This document shows positions 42,101 to 54,867 of a stretch of DNA of 64,000 bases, piece by piece (positions within the stretch are counted from its first letter, which is position 1; every line of letters begins with the position of its first letter). The position numbers were made by a program, and so were the translations under genes. The notes beneath the pieces are model-generated. The model was not told the DNA's origin. It did not search any database and saw nothing but the letters and a program-made list of their open reading frames with translations. This stretch comes from Bemisia tabaci. Taxonomy: Eukaryota; Arthropoda; Insecta; Hemiptera; Aleyrodidae. The DNA lies in contig NC_092799.1 of the NCBI RefSeq assembly GCF_918797505.1, positions 12,548,295 to 12,612,294 of the forward strand. Direction: 5' to 3'.

Positions 42101-42865
42101 GTGTGCTCGCAAGGAAACATGTACCTATTTAATGCATGGGTATTTCATCACTCTCCATTGCTTGTTCCTGAATAAAATCCAACCCACAGGGATGCATTTC
42201 GGGGAAAATCTAAACAAAACCTTAGCATCACTTCTTTGAGTAAACGTACCCAATTCATGACTACCTACTGATTAGTCGAGGTGCATGCGCTGACTGATAC
42301 TTTATCAGTATGTATTAAATGGAACAGTTGTCATTCTTAAGTCAATTCTGGGCTGTCAACCACTGATTCATCACACCACTGGATCAGTCATGACAAGAGT
42401 GCGTTCTAATCGACTGGAACATAGGTACTAAAAGGAAAGGAAAACGAAAGATCAGAGCTTTCAACTGACTGACATTGATGTGCTGATGGTTTTTTTTCCC
42501 CGAGGACATTGAATCCTGTTCGTGTCAATCAAAAGAAAAGGTAGAAAACTCACTATCTGAGAAATGACCAACAGGTCATGAGAATCCGGCACCTAATCCC
42601 TCTGCAAGGGGTCGAATTTCACTGATGCGGAATCTAACGACGTTAGATCATTCTTCGGCGCGGTTCTAAAAATAAGAGATTAAGTTTAACACTGACCACA
42701 ACACAGAGTTACGAACGTTTAATCGACGCGACTCACGGGGCACACTGACTTACCAAAATAAACACGAATGATGGCCACGGCATGGGCGAGGGGTAAAAAC
42801 AAAACAGTCAAACTAAAGTCGCGGCTGTCGCGGGAGAAGGGACTGACAAGGCAATATAATATGAT

Positions 42866-42877
42866 AGCGCATGCGCG
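42866..42877. promoter_or_regulatory. NRF-1-like site AGCGCATGCGCG
   Basis: Near-perfect match to the palindromic NRF-1 / ewg consensus (YGCGCAYGCGCR) in a CpG-richer part of the intron. Such sites are common close to transcription starts in animals. No adjoining first exon is demonstrated. Confidence 0.4.
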
Positions 42878-43865
42878 ATAACAGCTGACGTGAAGCGTTG
42901 CCGGCTCTGCGGTAAAATTCGTCAATAACTCGTATCATGTTGCTTTTACAGATAAGAAAATAAAAGGGATCTAGGTGTAAGCGGCAACATTGATGCGGAC
43001 ATGATTTGACCAAGTTGACGGTTTCGCGCGAGATGTTGTCAGACTTCGCGGTGTTGTCAGCGATGTTTGATAACAAGATTTAAACGCCTCGTGGCATTTG
43101 GCAACAGAGGTTGCTGGATTACAGGGTGATCCATTCCAAACCGCCCGCGCACTGTCTTCATCTCGAGAACGGCAAAAAATTGAATTTTAGGGTCGCGATT
43201 TCCGTGGAGTGAAGCGACCCTAAGGAATCCAATGAAACAAGGGGGCCGAACCCCCCTCCCTCCCGCTGGGGATTACTTGGGGAGGGGGACGGGGGGTTAC
43301 TCCTTCTCTCGCGATTTTCAAATCGGAAGGGTATGTTTGACTACAGATTTCAGATTCTACAAAGAGGATTTTTATATGCAGTTTTTTTTCCAGGACGCCC
43401 TTTAAGGTACCTTGCGAGGCAATTTTGCACAATTTTGAGGGAATTTTCAATCCGACGTCAGGTTTGCCCAGCGCGTCCGATTTTCGCCGAGAAACCCCGA
43501 TTTTTGGAGTTACCTACGTAATTTTAAAGAATGCCGAATAATATCAAAAATCACAATTAACCATGTATTCTGCCGTGCTGAGGAAGAACACTGTATAAAC
43601 ATTCGAGAATTGCCACATTTCCTTCGATAAAATGTTCAATTTCAAGGAAACTTTCGGTCGAATTGTGAGAAAAATTATCTGAAAAATCGGAAGAAAAATA
43701 TTCATAGGTTGACCAGGAAATTTGTGTTTTATCAAGGAAAATTTGGCAACGCCTGAAGGTCCATACGGCGCTCTTCCGTAGAACGGCAGTATTGCTTCGG
43801 GAACACATTTTTGGAGGGGGAAAGAGGCGAGGGGATCGTAGCGAAGATATAATATTTCTACTGGT

Positions 43866-44147
43866 ACTACATCGTCACCTTCCAGGCAAAGTATCACAAG
43901 CGCCATGCGACGTTTAAAAATTTCTGCCGCCATTTTATTTCTTTACTTAGGTACTGAGAAATTGTTGGTTGAATCTGTTTGGAAATTTCACTAAATTTTA
44001 TCGGCAGCACAAAGAAAATTCAGTGACATTTTCGGACAGCTTAGTTGAACAATATTTCTCTGTAAAAAAAATAATATGGCGGCGGAAATTTTTAAACGTT
44101 GCAAAACGCTTGTGATACTTTGGCCGGAAGGTGACGATAAAAGTTTT
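43866..44147. repeat. Inverted repeat with YY1-like / ATGGCGGCGG arms
   Basis: The left arm (about 43868-43935) and right arm (about 44078-44145) are imperfect reverse complements of about 68 bases. Each arm, read outward from the centre, starts ATGGCGGCGGAAATTTTTAA and encodes MAAEIFKR then LVIL and EGDD. GCCGCCATTTT matches a YY1/Pho core. The arms differ at several codons, mostly by amino-acid-changing substitutions. Confidence 0.65.
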
Positions 44148-44929
44148 CCTTTTTTCTTTTCATGACGTTGGACTGCGTTTAATTTCACGTGACGCGACGA
44201 CGCGACGTAACTACTCGACTGGCCAAAAGTTTCCCTTTTGTCGACGGACTTTTTCAGCGGGCATATTTGCGGGCACGGCACGTGGAGGTATAGACACGCA
44301 AATATATCGGTCGCGTGCCATCGCACCTTTGCGAGCAGTCACGGTTATATGGTTGCGCTTCTTGGAGAGTATTCGCAGATTCGCGCGAATTGGTGTAGCG
44401 TGAACGGTACGCGGCATGCAAATTGCGACTTTCGTGGCTTTGCGCTTTCTAAAACACTCAGTATTTTGCGTATTTTTGCGAATTCGATGAGGATGCCCGA
44501 TTAGGTTCACGTTGCAGAGAGTATCTTCCACAATTTCACGGTCAATCGCGAACAAGACAAAACGGAATCAGATGTGGAAATCTACTTTGGAAATTAAGCA
44601 CATTAATTAAATTAAGCGCGATCTTCGCAATGCTAAGACGCATGAATAGTTTTGGAGAAGGACGAGTGCTGGAACAGCACGACTTGCCTGGACTTGGATA
44701 CAGCCATTTGATTATTTGACGTACGGTTGCTACTAGAATATTATTTGACATTCAGATGAGAGAGACGAAAGAGTAGTTGAGGTTTGTTTCACTTGCTTTG
44801 GTCATGAAGTAAAATGAGGAGTGACTTACACGCTCTTATCACGTTATCACTTGCAACATCTCAAAATATGCGATTGATGCTAAATAAACAAAAACTTAAC
44901 CTCATTTTTCAGTCGTGTATGCAAAGAGC

Positions 44930-45005
44930 CGTGATTGGTTAGACGTTTTGGCGGGCTAAATCAGTAGAAATATGCATTAGCCAATGGTCGTGCTTACATT
45001 TGGCA
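44930..45005. promoter_or_regulatory. CCAAT boxes and E2F-like site
   Basis: ATTGGTTAG (reverse CCAAT) near 44934, TTTTGGCGGGC (E2F-like) near 44948 and AGCCAATGG near 44978 lie within 60 bases. The combination resembles an animal proximal promoter, possibly bidirectional. No initiator or first exon could be assigned. Confidence 0.3.
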
Positions 45006-45307
45006 CGTCTATAGGGCGGCATTTTTTGAATTTCGCCTCATTCGACCGCTGTCGCTAGATTCCGAAATTCTTGGGGAGAAGGGGGACTGACTGGAAGTTA
45101 AAAAGACAAATCTGAGAAAAGTATGCATACCCTGAGGGGTTTCAGTGAAACCACACCGTTTTCCGGTGAGAACATCCAAAAATCCCATAATTGGCTTTTC
45201 TGGAGAGTTACTGAATTGGAGGTTGAAAAATCGTGATTTTGGGAAAAATGTAATTAAAGTTGTGAAAACATTTCACTTAGGGTAATCTAGAATAAAAACA
45301 GGTATTT

Positions 45308-45739
45308 GCGGGTGGTTTCAAGATAACTGGAATAGTTTTGTCGCGTAACAGACAACACATTTTTTGGTCATATTTTTAGTAGTAATGATAATCGCTCGAA
45401 TTTTTTTGCATCAATCTACACAGGGTTACGTGTTATAACCTTTCTTCAAAGATTTATCGTTCTACTTTTCAATTTTAATAAATACTTAAATGGCCGAAAA
45501 TGTGCTGCCTATTACGCTAACTTTTCACCGCGTAACAGACAGCACATTTTTGGAATTTACTTAATATTAATTGAGAAGTAGAGTGATAAATCATTAGAAA
45601 GCTATATAATACGCAACCCTCTGAAGATTAATGCGAAAAAAATCGAGTGATTATCATTTCTACTAAAAATATGACCGAAAAATGTGTTGCCTGTTACGGC
45701 GACAAAACTATTCCAGTTAGGTATCGTGACACCACCCTC
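45308..45739. mobile_element. Fold-back element, ~430 bp
   Basis: GGTGGTTTCAAGATAACTGG at the left pairs with CCAGTTAGGTATCGTGACACCACC at the right. The arms continue through AATAGTTTTGTCGC, GTAACAGACAACACATTTTT and AAATGATAATCGCTCGA with their complements up to a centre near 45525. An almost complete palindrome, MITE-like. Confidence 0.8.
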
Positions 45740-46289
45740 ACAATCCCTTTTTACGCGAAGTTCATCCAAGGTAGTCTGCCTCAAGATCAGTGATGAAGGG
45801 AAAAAAAAGTACTTCTGCACGTGTATTTGCCTCTAAATTTCATGATGGACCCAAACATAAAGTCAAATGAAATGGATTCTTGGAAAAATTAGATCCAAAG
45901 TTGAAAATCATAGGAGGTGTGACTCAAAAGGTTAAAACCTAGTGACCTGCGAATTATGATTATCGCGTTTCGCGATTATCTTACTATGATGCGCCTTCCG
46001 TTTCATTAAATGCAATAGACATTGTTGTTGCACATCTGTTACATAACGGTCGTTTTGAAGGCGATTTTAATGAACACGATTTTGCACACTTGCGAGAACA
46101 GTGAAAAGGGAGACGTTGAAAAGGCGTTGCAAAGAAGTGCTAGGTAGACGTTACAAATTTTCTATTGAAAAGATGGAATAGACAGTGCCGACTTCGTTGC
46201 CAACTTTATGACCATGTTCATTTCAAATATCGACGGTGAAATCACCATACCTATATAGAGACTCCATTTTCTCGTGATTTATAATAACC

Positions 46290-46443
46290 TAAATTCTGGC
46301 TAAAAATCACAAAATTCTCGCTGAAAACTGCCAGATTCATGCTTGAATTTTACCGCATTTCTCGAATTCTCGCTGAAAATCCTAAAATTCTCACTAAAAA
46401 TCCAAAAATTCTCGCTACTAACTGCCCAATTCTTGCTAAAAAC
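46290..46443. repeat. Degenerate minisatellite, ~20-24-bp units
   Basis: The phrase AAAATTCTCGCTGAAAATC recurs with variations about six times (AAATTCTCACTAAAAATCC, AAATTCTCGCTACTAACTGC and others). Confidence 0.65.
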
Positions 46444-46550
46444 GTGTGTTTTCTTTTCATCTCTTAGTTTAAACGAAAGTATGAGGATTTAGAGATTTTA
46501 GGTACACAACGTGCGATAGTTGTCATTTTTATCGAGGTACAATGGTAAAC

Positions 46551-46737
46551 AGATGTGGTAGCTTACCCTCGATCACCACTTGCCACTTGGTAGGGGGCTT
46601 ATCTCAAATTACGAATTTTCTATACGGTTTTTTTTTTTTTTTTTTGGTATGAATTTTGGCCATAGTGGAAAATTCGTAATTTGAAGTAAGCCCACTACTA
46701 AGTGGCGAGTGGTGATCGAGGGTAAGCTACCACATCT
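46551..46737. mobile_element. MITE-like hairpin, 187 bp
   Basis: AGATGTGGTAGCTTACCCTC at 46551 is the exact reverse complement of the right end at 46737. The arms extend for about 75 bases with few mismatches around a T-rich loop. Confidence 0.85.
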
Positions 46738-47893
46738 ATTTTATTTTAGGTACAGTTTGGAAACTCTTCCTCAGATAAATAAAAATCAAGATCAAGAATT
46801 CAAACGGAAACCGAAGTTTCAAGAAGTTTCCCGCGTCTCGCTCACTAGAATAGGTAATCAGCGGCTCCGAACACGATTAAGATCATTTTCCACGAATTTT
46901 CAAGCTACAACGCATGTTACGTCGAAATTCGCGAATTCGTGGTGTAAACTGGCGAATTCGCGAAATTCTCGATTTCATATTCAAAATCAACGGAACTCCA
47001 TAATGCCTCCGAACTTGGTCCAAGTGCTTGAAGCCGACTTTTTTAAAATTCGCTCGAACGAATTTCTGGGGTCTCTACTATACGACGTATCTCGGTTTGT
47101 GATGTTGCAGACTTCCTGTCATATTTTATTTTTTAGATGGAAAACTACTCAACGTCAATTCTTGGAAACTCAACAGGTTTTTCTTCTCCGTGCAAAGAAA
47201 TCTCTGTGATAATTTCAAAGAACGATATTGGTTTGCTCTCTTTCAAAAAAGTAAAATGAGAGTGGAGATTTTCAAACACCGCAAACGAGATACGCATAGT
47301 CTGGTAGGGTAATTAGGGGTAATGTTTGTCCCTAATCCCTAGGATAATCCTCAGGGCAGAGCGACTATCAGAAAGCAATCTTCAGAATTTCTTAAAAAAC
47401 TGTTGAAAACCAAGAAGGGACCCTCTTTTATATGTTTTTAAGAAAAATTTGCCTACTAAAAATACTGAGTGTCTTCTAAAAATATTTTCGAAACGTTAAC
47501 ATTCTTTTTTAAAAAAAACAAAAACAAAAAAAAACTTTTTTAAGTATATTCAAACTCTTTCAAATTGTATGGCAAGAAATTTCTTGTGAGGTTTCAACCT
47601 TTGTAATTAATAGTTTTCTAGGAATTGTCTCTTTAAAATGCCCAGGTTTAATTGACAGTCATTGCTAAAATGGTGCTTAGCGCAACGTTGCACAGCAATT
47701 AGACTTTAACGAGAAAAAATATTCTTCTCCTTTGAGTATTTTCTTCCTCTGAGTTCCTACTGGTCAAAATGGCCCTTTATTTAATTTCACGAGTAAAGAA
47801 ACTTTTGAACCGCAACAAATAATTTGAAAACACAAATGAGGAGTTAGTGAAGTTAGAGGATGGAAATAAAGAAAAAATGGGAGAAAAACTTAC

Positions 47894-50800
47894 AATTGGC
47901 TGTTTGCATGCAGCGTTTCAATATTGGCAGTTAACTCTCCGGCATCGTCAGGAGATATCTCATTCAGAAACTCAACGACTGGTGTTGATAAGTTTTTGAT
48001 TTCATGATAAAGTGGTTCGAAGGTTTCCATTTCAGCCAACAATTCCTGTAGAGTTTGTTTCAATGAGCTTGCGTGTTGATAAGATCGAACAACAGGATCG
48101 CAGTGCTTGTGTTTTTCTTCGCAATTCATCAATTCAGATTTTGAGTGTTGCATCTTCGTCTCAAGTTCCTCCCAGTGCTGAGCCAATTTGAGTAGAGTTT
48201 CTCTGCGAGCTTCCAAACCCTCCAATAGGGCGCACCATTGACCATTCAATGCAGTCACTTTATTTTCGACCGATTGTTTGCTAGAATCATTAGCTTCACG
48301 TTTTATCTCTCCTGCCCGTTCTTGTAAGAGATCCATTTCCGGCTGCTGGTGTTGCACATCATTTAAGGCATGTGTTAACTTTTGAACATTGAAATGGACT
48401 CCGGCTAGGTTGTGAACTGGCTCATCCTTAAATTCAGATCTTGAGAGAATAGATTCAACTTTTTTGATGGATTCTAGGTAATCTTTCCATAGCTCTGCAT
48501 TCTGTTCAAGTTTTGCTTGACTAGATTTTGCAAGGTTATGAGTATTTTTCAACGACTGGATTAAATTTTCTTGCTTTTGACGGAGTTCCTCTTGCTCCAG
48601 GTTCGGCAAAGATGGCCAGATAAGGTCAGAAACTTTTTGAATATCTTGAGTCACCAGATTACGGGTGTTCATTTCTTGATTGAAGAAGACCTCATGCTCC
48701 TCCAAGGCAGCTGCAATATTTTCAAAATCGATCTTCTCCGTCCCATGATCCATTTTCTTTTGAGCTTTCTCAATCCATTCATGAAACTGGTTTATCAATG
48801 AAAAGAAATCGTTTCGATACGATAAGTTATCCTCAAAATATTTTTTCCTCATTTCTAACTCTTTGGGATAGACCGCTAGAACTGATTTTGCTTCACTGAG
48901 TTGTTCGACTAGGCTACTGGGAAGCCCCTCGTCATTTTTGACCAAATTTTCAATGGATTGAATTCGGTCTAAGTATGATTGGATTTCAGTTGCCATTATG
49001 TCATGAGCCTTGAGCGCTTCTTCTACACTCTCGACAGCCAAATTTAGAAGAGGACGGGATTTGATTTCATTTTCATGCGCATGAAGCCAGTCCAGGACTG
49101 AGCTCACTTCTGAATTCAGTTTGATATGTTCAGCCGCTGTTTCTTCATGAGCTTGCCTCTGTTTCTCGACTGCTTTTCGAAGTGTCAGAAGTTGCTGCTT
49201 CAATCCATGAAGTTGATCAGTGATACTATTGCGATCTGATGCAGCTCCATCTTTGGCAATCTGTTCACCTTTGTCAGTTGCTGCGAGTAAAGTGCCTTCA
49301 CATTCTTGAATTTTGGCAATAACCTCATCATACTTATTGATGCGGTCCTGCACAGGAAGTCCTGACGTTTCGATGTTCTTTATAATGGGGGTATATTCTG
49401 TAATGAAAGTGGTAATATCCGCTATTAAAGCAATAAATTGCTCTCTCAGAAGCAACAATTGTTTAAGCCGAGCAATCTGATCTTCAATCTGCTTTATCAT
49501 ATCCTCCTGTTGTTGAATAATGGACTGCAAATCAACAATGCCCTCTAAATCGCCGAGTCCATTTTTCCATGCCTTCAGCTCATCTAAAAGACTTTGATAT
49601 GAACTAATTAAAGCTGAGACGTCTTCTACATTGCGGCTGATTGGCCGGCACAAGTTTTTCATGTCAGATTGGATCCTGTTAAACAGTTTGACACTTTCAT
49701 TGACTTTCTCGTGAGCTTGTTTGCATTTTTCCAGGGCGCTACCGAGTGTGAGAAGGCGGTCTTTGATAAGCGCGTTGATTCGAGCTTGATTACTCTGCAG
49801 CAGAGAGATTTGTTCTGCAACCAGTAATCTATCAGGCTCATTCAGTTTCATTTCTCCACTTCTTGCTTCCAATTCACTGATGAAGTTGGCATACTTTACA
49901 CTTTCCTCATTTAGTTTGCCATAATTAGTCAGCTGCTCTTGAATTAAATCCAGATTTTTGGTCCTGACATCAGTTGAAAGAGCTACGTCTGCTTGGTTCA
50001 GCCACTCTTGACACTCATCTACATCTTTTTCAAATTTTGATCTGTTTTCCACGACAACTGACATTTTATCGACTGCATCTTTTGCAGCCTTCTCAAGATC
50101 ATCAAACTGTTTACTGACATCATCTACAATTTGTTTCAGTTCTTCTTTAGCGCTTTCATCGCATTCTTTAGACAGCACATTTGCCTGTTTCTGAAGAGGT
50201 ACGAGATGTGAATTTTTATACTCAACTACTTGAGACTCAAATTCTTTGTTATGTTTCAGATGAACAGCCGCAACAATCTGCTTCAGAGGTTCTGTTGCTC
50301 CGATAAGTTCCTCTCTTGATTTTTGTTTCAACCATTCTTGGATCGCACTGAGACTTTCCTTGAATTTTGCCCGAGGCTCTTTCCCTTGTTCCATTTTCTG
50401 GAATTGAGCATTGGCTACTGACTTCAAATCATTTATAGCAGTTTCTAAAACTTGGATATGATCACTTTCCAAATCTCTCAGCTCTGACTGCTCTAGCTCA
50501 GCTTCTATTGCTTTGATACGCTTTTTGATAGATCCAAAGAGAGCTTGCTTTCCTCCGATTTCTTTCAACAAGGTCTTGTGGTTTTGAATCAATTCAGTCA
50601 GAGTTTCGAGCTTAAAGCCAAAAGGAGGCGGATTTTGGTGAGAGTCGATCTGAGCTTTCACCCAAGTATTCAATTGGTCCATCTCACTTTTTACTCCCTC
50701 CAGATTGTTGTTCAATGATTCTAAAGTTTGCGCTTTCCTTTCGAAGCGCTTGGTCATGTCTTTGTAACGTCTCTCTACAGATTTCACCTGTTCTTCGATT

Positions 50801-51823
50801 TGCTGGGAGTCCAAATTACTGACAACATCTATGACCATTGATGCTAATTTATTAACTTCATCAACTTTTTTCGATGCGTCCGTATCAAATTCTGCCTGAA
50901 TCTGGGCGAGTGTAGCGAGCTTCTGCTTGACCTCCAATCCGTTACCCTTTTCAAGAGCTTTGAATTTCTTCAGCAGTGAGTCGAACCAGCTCTGAGCGGC
51001 AGCGACGACGTTACGATAGTCTGCAATTAGACTCTGATCATTTTCTTTCTTGCTCAAAACATTAAGGAGCAATTGCTCAAGAGATTCAAGTTTCGAATCG
51101 ATATCATCTTCCTCAGGACCCTGAAGGGCAGCTGCTTCCAATTTCTTTTCTGAGATGGCTCCGAGCAGCTCATTCATGGCTGCTATTTCAGTCTTCGCAG
51201 TTTCTGGTCTTAATTTTGATGGCTTGGATTTCCAATCGTTGACGGATGTTGTTTGAGATGATATCCACTCGATTAAACTAGACCTCCGCTGAGCTCCTTC
51301 TTCCAAGGCTGCCAAACACTCTGTCAATGCGGCTAGTTTTTCTTGAGCTTGATCTATAAATGACTCCAATTTAGCGTGTACGGCCATTTCTTTCTCTGAT
51401 GTTGGCGGAGGTGATGAATCAGAAGGGCTGGTGGGAGGAGATGAAGAGACAGCAACAGCCTCACAAGACTGAAGGGCTTGTTGAAGTCTTGCCTTTTCTC
51501 CCTGAAGTTTGTCTACTAGTTCTTTTGTCCTTGCTGCATTTTCTCTTGCTTCGTTCAGATCTGAAGATGACTTGGCGGGCTCTGTTACTTCGGGCTCCCA
51601 TATGTCAAGGTTGTCAGCAATACTTTGAAGGATTTCCTCATACTGCTCGAACTTGGCTAAAGTTTCGTCCAATCTTCCTTTGATTTGCAGTGCTGTTTGT
51701 AGTAGGGAATTATAGCTTTCTTGGACATTTTTCAGTTGTTTTTCGATCTTCGGACCGCATTCCTGGTAACGCTCCATTTGAATGAGACCTTTAGATTTGA
51801 GGTCGTCAAGGACCGTTTGGTAC
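47894..51823 (-). CDS. Msp300: Large spectrin-repeat exon (~1310 aa)
   Basis: Acceptor TTTTTTTGTAG and donor TT|GTAAGT bound 3930 bases, entering and leaving in phase 2. The protein is a run of about twelve ~105-residue triple-helix repeats with Trp in many first helices (DNLDIWEPEV, ISSQTTSVNDWKSK, LNTWVKAQID, IQEWLKQKS, CQEWLNQADV, LKAWKNGLGD, VLDWLHAHEN, FHEWIEKAQK) and a classic helix near the end (NGQWCALLEGLEARRETL). A Ser/Pro-rich linker (SSSPPTSPSDSSPPPTSE) interrupts the second repeat. This is by far the longest spectrin exon here, in contrast to the small exons around it, and suggests intron loss or a retrocopied segment. Confidence 0.92.
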
Positions 51824-52491
51824 CTACAAAAAAAGAAAAACATATCGATTAAAAATAATTACAATCTACTAAAAATAATCCTTTCATGAAAAGTTGCGCT
51901 ACATCTTTCATCCAAAAAACGTATTCAACCTTCATCAATTACAAAAAATATTATCACAAATCGGAGCTTAGGGTTTGCACTTATTCATCGCGCAGGATGC
52001 TGCAAAGGCAATTTTTCTTTAAATTCCCTCTGACAGTTTTTCTTCCTCAATAAATGTCAGACAGCTCCATTAGGCAAGATAAAAAAATCCGGATATGTTC
52101 TTTCTACGTAACTCCTTGCTTCAAAAAGATTATTAATTCATAAATTTTTACTCTTCTTTTACTCAATTGCACTCAAAAACAGCACTCATTAAGAGTGAAG
52201 ATTTCAACATTTTAAAAACCTGCAAGGAAGATTTTCCCCAGAATTTCCTTTTTAATCATGTCTGTTGACTCAAAAAAGCTACTGAATCAGATAAAATTAA
52301 ACTGACAATTTACACTTTCACTGAGATAAAGTTGTTTAATCCTACCAAGGATACGTGCAAAACTCCAAATTGAAGATTTCAATAATTCCATTCTATAACA
52401 TGTAATACTGACTAACATTTCATTTAATCATATATTGAAAGAGAGAGAAAACTGTTGATTTACTTAGATACTCGTTTAAAACGATACTCAC
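51824..52491 (-). other. Intron, no features
   Basis: AT-rich intron without recognised elements. Confidence 0.75.
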
Positions 52492-52842
52492 TTTTGGATT
52501 TGATCAAGCAATATGTCATGCTGAGCAATCTGTTGTCGGGCGTGTTCTAAGTTATTTATGCGGAGGGAATTATGTCCCATCAGTTGGAACGAAACTTGCA
52601 GCAACCACTTCTCGGTTTCTTGAAGTAGATGATGGTAAGCGGAGCAGTCTTCGATCTCGGATTCCAAACTTAACTTGCGTTTGTTAAAACCGGTTGCAAG
52701 GACTTGCCACCGATTATACAGACTTTCGACCTGTTTTTCAGCGGTGTCGTTCTTTGCCCATTCTGAGAGGAGCGCTGCTTCACTACGTAACTGTTCAATA
52801 TCTAATTCTTTGGATTGTATTTCATTGACAAGATGTTTGTAC
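52492..52842 (-). CDS. Msp300: Spectrin-repeat exon (~117 aa)
   Basis: Acceptor AATTTTCCCAG and donor AAAA|GTGAGT, phase 2 on both sides. One full repeat: LLSEWAKNDTAEKQVESLY, NRWQVLATGFNKRK, and KWLLQVSFQLM, with Trp at the expected helix positions. Confidence 0.9.
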
Positions 52843-53382
52843 CTGGGAAAATTTCAAAAGAACACATGAAAAAAATTTGGAAGATGTTGGAATCAATTTT
52901 AGAGATGAGGAGAATATTCTATCTTGCAATCTATGGAAAAATGTCAAGAAAACGTAAGTGAGACATCCACAGGAGAGGGAGCCATACAGGGGTTGAACTG
53001 TGGAAGGACAATAGTATGTTTTTTGTTAAACTCTTTACTAAAATACATCATCTTTGGACTTGCTTCGAGAAATCGACTTCCCAAGGTCTTCCCATTGTCT
53101 TTTTGCTCTTAACAAAATATTCATTTTTCGGACAATAGCATGGGCCGATTCAAATACAAGGACTTGTTTTCTGTTGTGCCGGTTCAAAATAGGTTTGTTA
53201 TACATATTACGATAAAAGGTCCGTGTTTAGTTTTTTCCCTTCATTCAGCCTTTTCTCCAGATTATATAGTTTTTTAAATGTTTATTCTTCCATGATCAAG
53301 TTGTTTCTCGTACCCCTGATTTGATGAAAATATGAAAAAATAAAGTAAAACAAATAAAGAAATGAACAAAAATGAATAATAC

Positions 53383-53677
53383 CTTTCTAGCTGATTCTTC
53401 ATTTCATTAAGTTCAGATTTTACTTCTGGTTGCTCTTCAAAAGCATTTTCTAAAGTATTCAACCATGAATTCATTTTGTTTTTATTTTCAGCAAAATCAT
53501 CCCAACGGTTTAAAGCAGATTTCAGTTGAGCACTGGTTGCTTTAACTTCCATTGTTAAGCTTTCTAAACTTGTTCTTAGGTCTGCCATGTTACCTCGTAG
53601 AGCTTCTTGTTTATCAATTGGAGTTGTGTTTATTGCTTTTGTGAAAACTTCTTGTAAGGTGAAGAGCATCTGTTGAC
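53383..53677 (-). CDS. Msp300: Spectrin-repeat exon (~98 aa)
   Basis: Acceptor CTTTATCAAG (phase 1 entry) and donor AAAG|GTATTA (phase 2 exit). Contains SALNRWDDFAENKNKMNSWL, the conserved RW...NSWL pairing of consecutive spectrin helices. A second acceptor (CAACAG) five bases further in would break the frame. Confidence 0.88.
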
Positions 53678-54028
53678 CTTGATAAAGAGAAAGAGGAAAT
53701 TTGATACTTTCAAATTAAGAAAAAATATAACAAGAGATCTAGCCTTTGAAAATGTTACATCATTATTCAACAATTATTAAAATGTAATTATCGAAGCACC
53801 AAACAAAATTCTTTTAAACGAAAGGCGCTCGATGCTTTCAAAGGATCCAATTCTATTATTTGGGTTTTATAGCTGAATATTTTCATAGCTTAATTTTTTT
53901 TCCATCAAATTTTTGTGACCTCAATAAAATTATTGTTGGATTTCGATTTCCTTAAACTTGAATTTTTTTAAAAAATGAAAAATTCTGTTGTAGTCGTAGA
54001 CTTTTAATTAAGGTTTGTTTTCACTTAC

Positions 54029-54213
54029 CATCAGCTATGCTAGAGGATACAGTGTTGATCTTCCCAATTTTACTTCTAAGCCAGGGCACATCCCCATAGC
54101 CAGCGCAGTCAGCTGCTGATTGGTGTGCTGATTGAAGCCAAGTCTCCAGTTTAGTTTTTTCATTTAGGAATTCAGTATGATCGGAGAGATTCTTTTCAAC
54201 AAATGAAACCAAT
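54029..54213 (-). CDS. Msp300: Spectrin-repeat exon (~61 aa)
   Basis: Acceptor CTTGTTTTCAG (phase 2 entry) and donor GATG|GTAAGT (phase 1 exit). Contains EFLNEKTKLETWLQSAHQSA, a spectrin first helix. Confidence 0.86.
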
Positions 54214-54867
54214 CTGAAAACAAGCGATAAAATTTTCATTATAAAGTCCTTGTAGAATCATATAACAATTTTATAGACAAACATACAACAAACACGAAAA
54301 CAATCCTTTCAAAAATTACATACGAAATTGCCCATTGGGATTGAGTGATCTTCCTCGGCCTTGATAAAATGAATAAACAGTTTGATAATGCGAGTAGACA
54401 CTCATTTAGTACAAGAGCAAAAAACAGAAAATAGGATTTTACTCATCAAGTTCAAATCCAAAAGTACAAGATTAAACAAAATTATGCTTAAATTAGTTTA
54501 TCTATATTTTAGTTCAAAATTACTTTTACAAAGTGCGAAGATTTCTCTGAAAAACATGATAAACATTCTAAGATTTAATTTATTGAGATTTAAGTGAGTT
54601 GAATTGGTTGGGTAAATATAAGTACACGATACAGAGAAAAGTGGCACCCATATTGAGTTTTTGAGATAGAGAGTAACTGTTACTGAAAACTACGATAATT
54701 AGTTGATAAAAATCTCAGTGCGTATAATGCTCTCTAGCTTGGCTCCATTCAAATTGTGGTCACAGTTTGACTGTAACTTGCCAGATACAGAGGTAAAATT
54801 CACGCCGATAACAAAAACTTGCAAACTATGCTGATAATTATGTTTGTTACGTAAGAAATCAAATTAC
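54214..54867 (-). other. Intron, no features
   Basis: AT-rich intron; the plus-strand ORF at 54382-54597 is a chance frame. Confidence 0.7.

Larger units (their letters stand above)
39104..47893 (-). other. 8.8-kb intron with promoter-like CpG stretch and fold-back elements
   Basis: No phase-compatible exon was found. About 39104-42500 and 47220-47880 are plain AT-rich sequence with a C run at 39640-39655. About 42640-45010 is richer in CpG and carries promoter-type motifs. 43866-46737 contains three inverted-repeat elements and a degenerate minisatellite. Confidence 0.65.

Noticed and set aside
46709..47209. Plus-strand ORF of 166 codons in the 8.8-kb intron
   Set aside because: It begins inside a MITE-like hairpin, runs through palindromic GAATTCGCG sequence and shows no domain or start context.
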